Shown: positions 34,501 to 35,084 of the stretch, in pieces | Numbering within the stretch: the first letter of the stretch is position 1 | Layout: every line of letters begins with the position of its first letter | Origin: Paracoccus sp. UBA889 | Lineage (GTDB): Bacteria; Pseudomonadota; Alphaproteobacteria; Rhodobacterales; Rhodobacteraceae | Assembly (NCBI GenBank): GCA_002294185.1 | Contig: DBFD01000067.1 | Location: forward strand, 1-35,084 | Direction of reading: 5' to 3' | Length of the DNA: 35,084 nucleotides | The notes under the pieces: model-generated | What the model saw: the letters and a program-made list of their open reading frames with translations, nothing else | What the model was told of the DNA's origin: nothing | The model's database searches: none | Position numbers and translations under genes: made by a program

Positions 34501-35084
34501 ATGCGTAAGCTTCTTTTGACCACAGCCTTTATCCTGCCCCTCGGCGTTGCGCCGGTTCTTGCGCAGGATACCAATACCCAAGCGCCCGCTGATGGCGCGG
34601 CCGCACCGATGACGACCGATCCGGCCGCGGACCCCGCCGCGGCCGACAATCAGGCTGCAGCCGCAGCCGCGGATGTTGCCGCCAGCGGCAAGGTCGCGCA
34701 GGAACAGGCGCCGAACGAACTGCGGCTGGACTGGATCACCAATACCTCGGTCACGGCGCCCGACGGCACCGCAATCGGTGACATCAACGATCTGATCGTG
34801 GACGCCGAACAGGGAACGATGATCGCGGCGATCATCGGTGTGGGCGGCTTCCTGGGCATCGGTGAAAAACAGATCGCCGTGCCCTGGGATCAGTTGAAGG
34901 TCAACTATGACGCGCAGGAGATCACCAGCGAGTTGACCAAGGAAGAGGCCGATGCGGCGCCGGAATACGTGTTCCGCGAGCGTGAGGCGGCTCCGGGTGC
35001 CAACGCGCCGGCGGCTGGTGGCACGCTGGCCACCGACCCGGCAACGGCCCCGGCCGATCCGGCGATGGCCCCGGCCGATCCGGC
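34501..35084 (+). CDS. secreted PRC-barrel domain protein, cut by the window end
   Basis: The open frame starts at ATG 34501, 5 nt after GGAGG, and runs off the window after 194 codons. A signal peptide is clear (MRKLLLTTAFILPLGVAPVLA, cleavage before Q22). An Ala/Asp/Pro-rich spacer (about 23-70) precedes a PRC-barrel domain (about 75-145): LDWITNTSVTAPDGTAIGDINDLIVDAEQGTMIAAIIGVGGFLGIGEKQIAVPWDQLKV. After it the protein returns to Ala/Pro/Asp-rich sequence with a 21-bp tandem unit encoding (T/M)APADPA, two copies visible (35044-35084). Exported PRC-barrel proteins of this type are common in alphaproteobacteria, with unclear roles. More repeats or a second domain may follow past the edge. 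Confidence 0.88.
   Translation, partial: MRKLLLTTAFILPLGVAPVLAQDTNTQAPADGAAAPMTTDPAADPAAADNQAAAAAADVAASGKVAQEQAPNELRLDWITNTSVTAPDGTAIGDINDLIVDAEQGTMIAAIIGVGGFLGIGEKQIAVPWDQLKVNYDAQEITSELTKEEADAAPEYVFREREAAPGANAPAAGGTLATDPATAPADPAMAPADP

Overview
The window looks like chromosome of a high-GC alphaproteobacterium of the Rhodobacterales, most like Paracoccus and its relatives. This rests on the gene set and protein flavour: RNase E with a long acidic insert in its S1 domain, lipid A synthesis using LpxI, DUF1489 and DUF1285 proteins, and a two-domain cold-shock protein. Almost everything is core metabolism or envelope biology, densely packed. I see no insertion sequence, CRISPR array, prophage or integrase. 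The only stretch that looks foreign is the first ~300 bases, which are visibly less GC-rich and hold the tail of an unrecognised gene.

Layout. (1) 1-3700: tail of an unknown gene, a hairpin terminator, rne on the minus strand, and a gene-free ~670-base region with the rne leader and promoter. (2) 3687-9092: alpha/beta hydrolase, a secreted orphan, trigger factor, a small P-loop NTPase, DUF1489, tRNA-Gly(CCC), a TauE/SafE permease and RidA. (3) 9076-12369, minus strand: fabZ-lpxA-lpxI-lpxB, the early lipid A steps. (4) 12432-19231, minus strand: a tightly overlapping four-gene MoxR / DUF58 / DUF4159 / VWA-like membrane operon. (5) 19296-22776: DUF1285, a hydroxypyruvate-isomerase-like TIM barrel, a 24-residue membrane peptide and typA. 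(6) 22992-26535: a TetR-type regulator, a compact two-hairpin RNA element, and ahcY-metK of the S-adenosylmethionine cycle. (7) 26599-29927: DUF4870-like and COQ10/RatA-like proteins, two small proteins, a YpfJ-type zinc metallopeptidase, a YqaA/VTT protein and DsbB. (8) 29928-32162, minus strand: tRNA-Pro(UGG), DUF192, double cold-shock protein, pdxH. (9) 32254-35084: fabI, a LysE-family exporter, a Gpt-type phosphoribosyltransferase and a secreted PRC-barrel protein cut by the window end.

Several groups work together. FabZ and FabI act in fatty-acid elongation; FabZ competes with LpxA for hydroxyacyl-ACP, and LpxA, LpxI and LpxB supply lipid A. AhcY and MetK are adjacent (4 nt apart) and would be co-expressed to recycle S-adenosylhomocysteine and remake S-adenosylmethionine. 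MoxR with its VWA-like partners is probably a membrane-linked chaperone or assembly system with unknown client.

The most interesting non-coding signals are a dispersed 22-bp repeat (three copies, two forming a large hairpin across the lpxI stop codon), a two-hairpin RNA with strong intrinsic terminator upstream of ahcY, and a perfect GGAAC-N16-CGTT promoter-like element before a 24-residue membrane peptide. I found no clearly new multi-gene system; the MoxR operon is the least understood gene cluster here.
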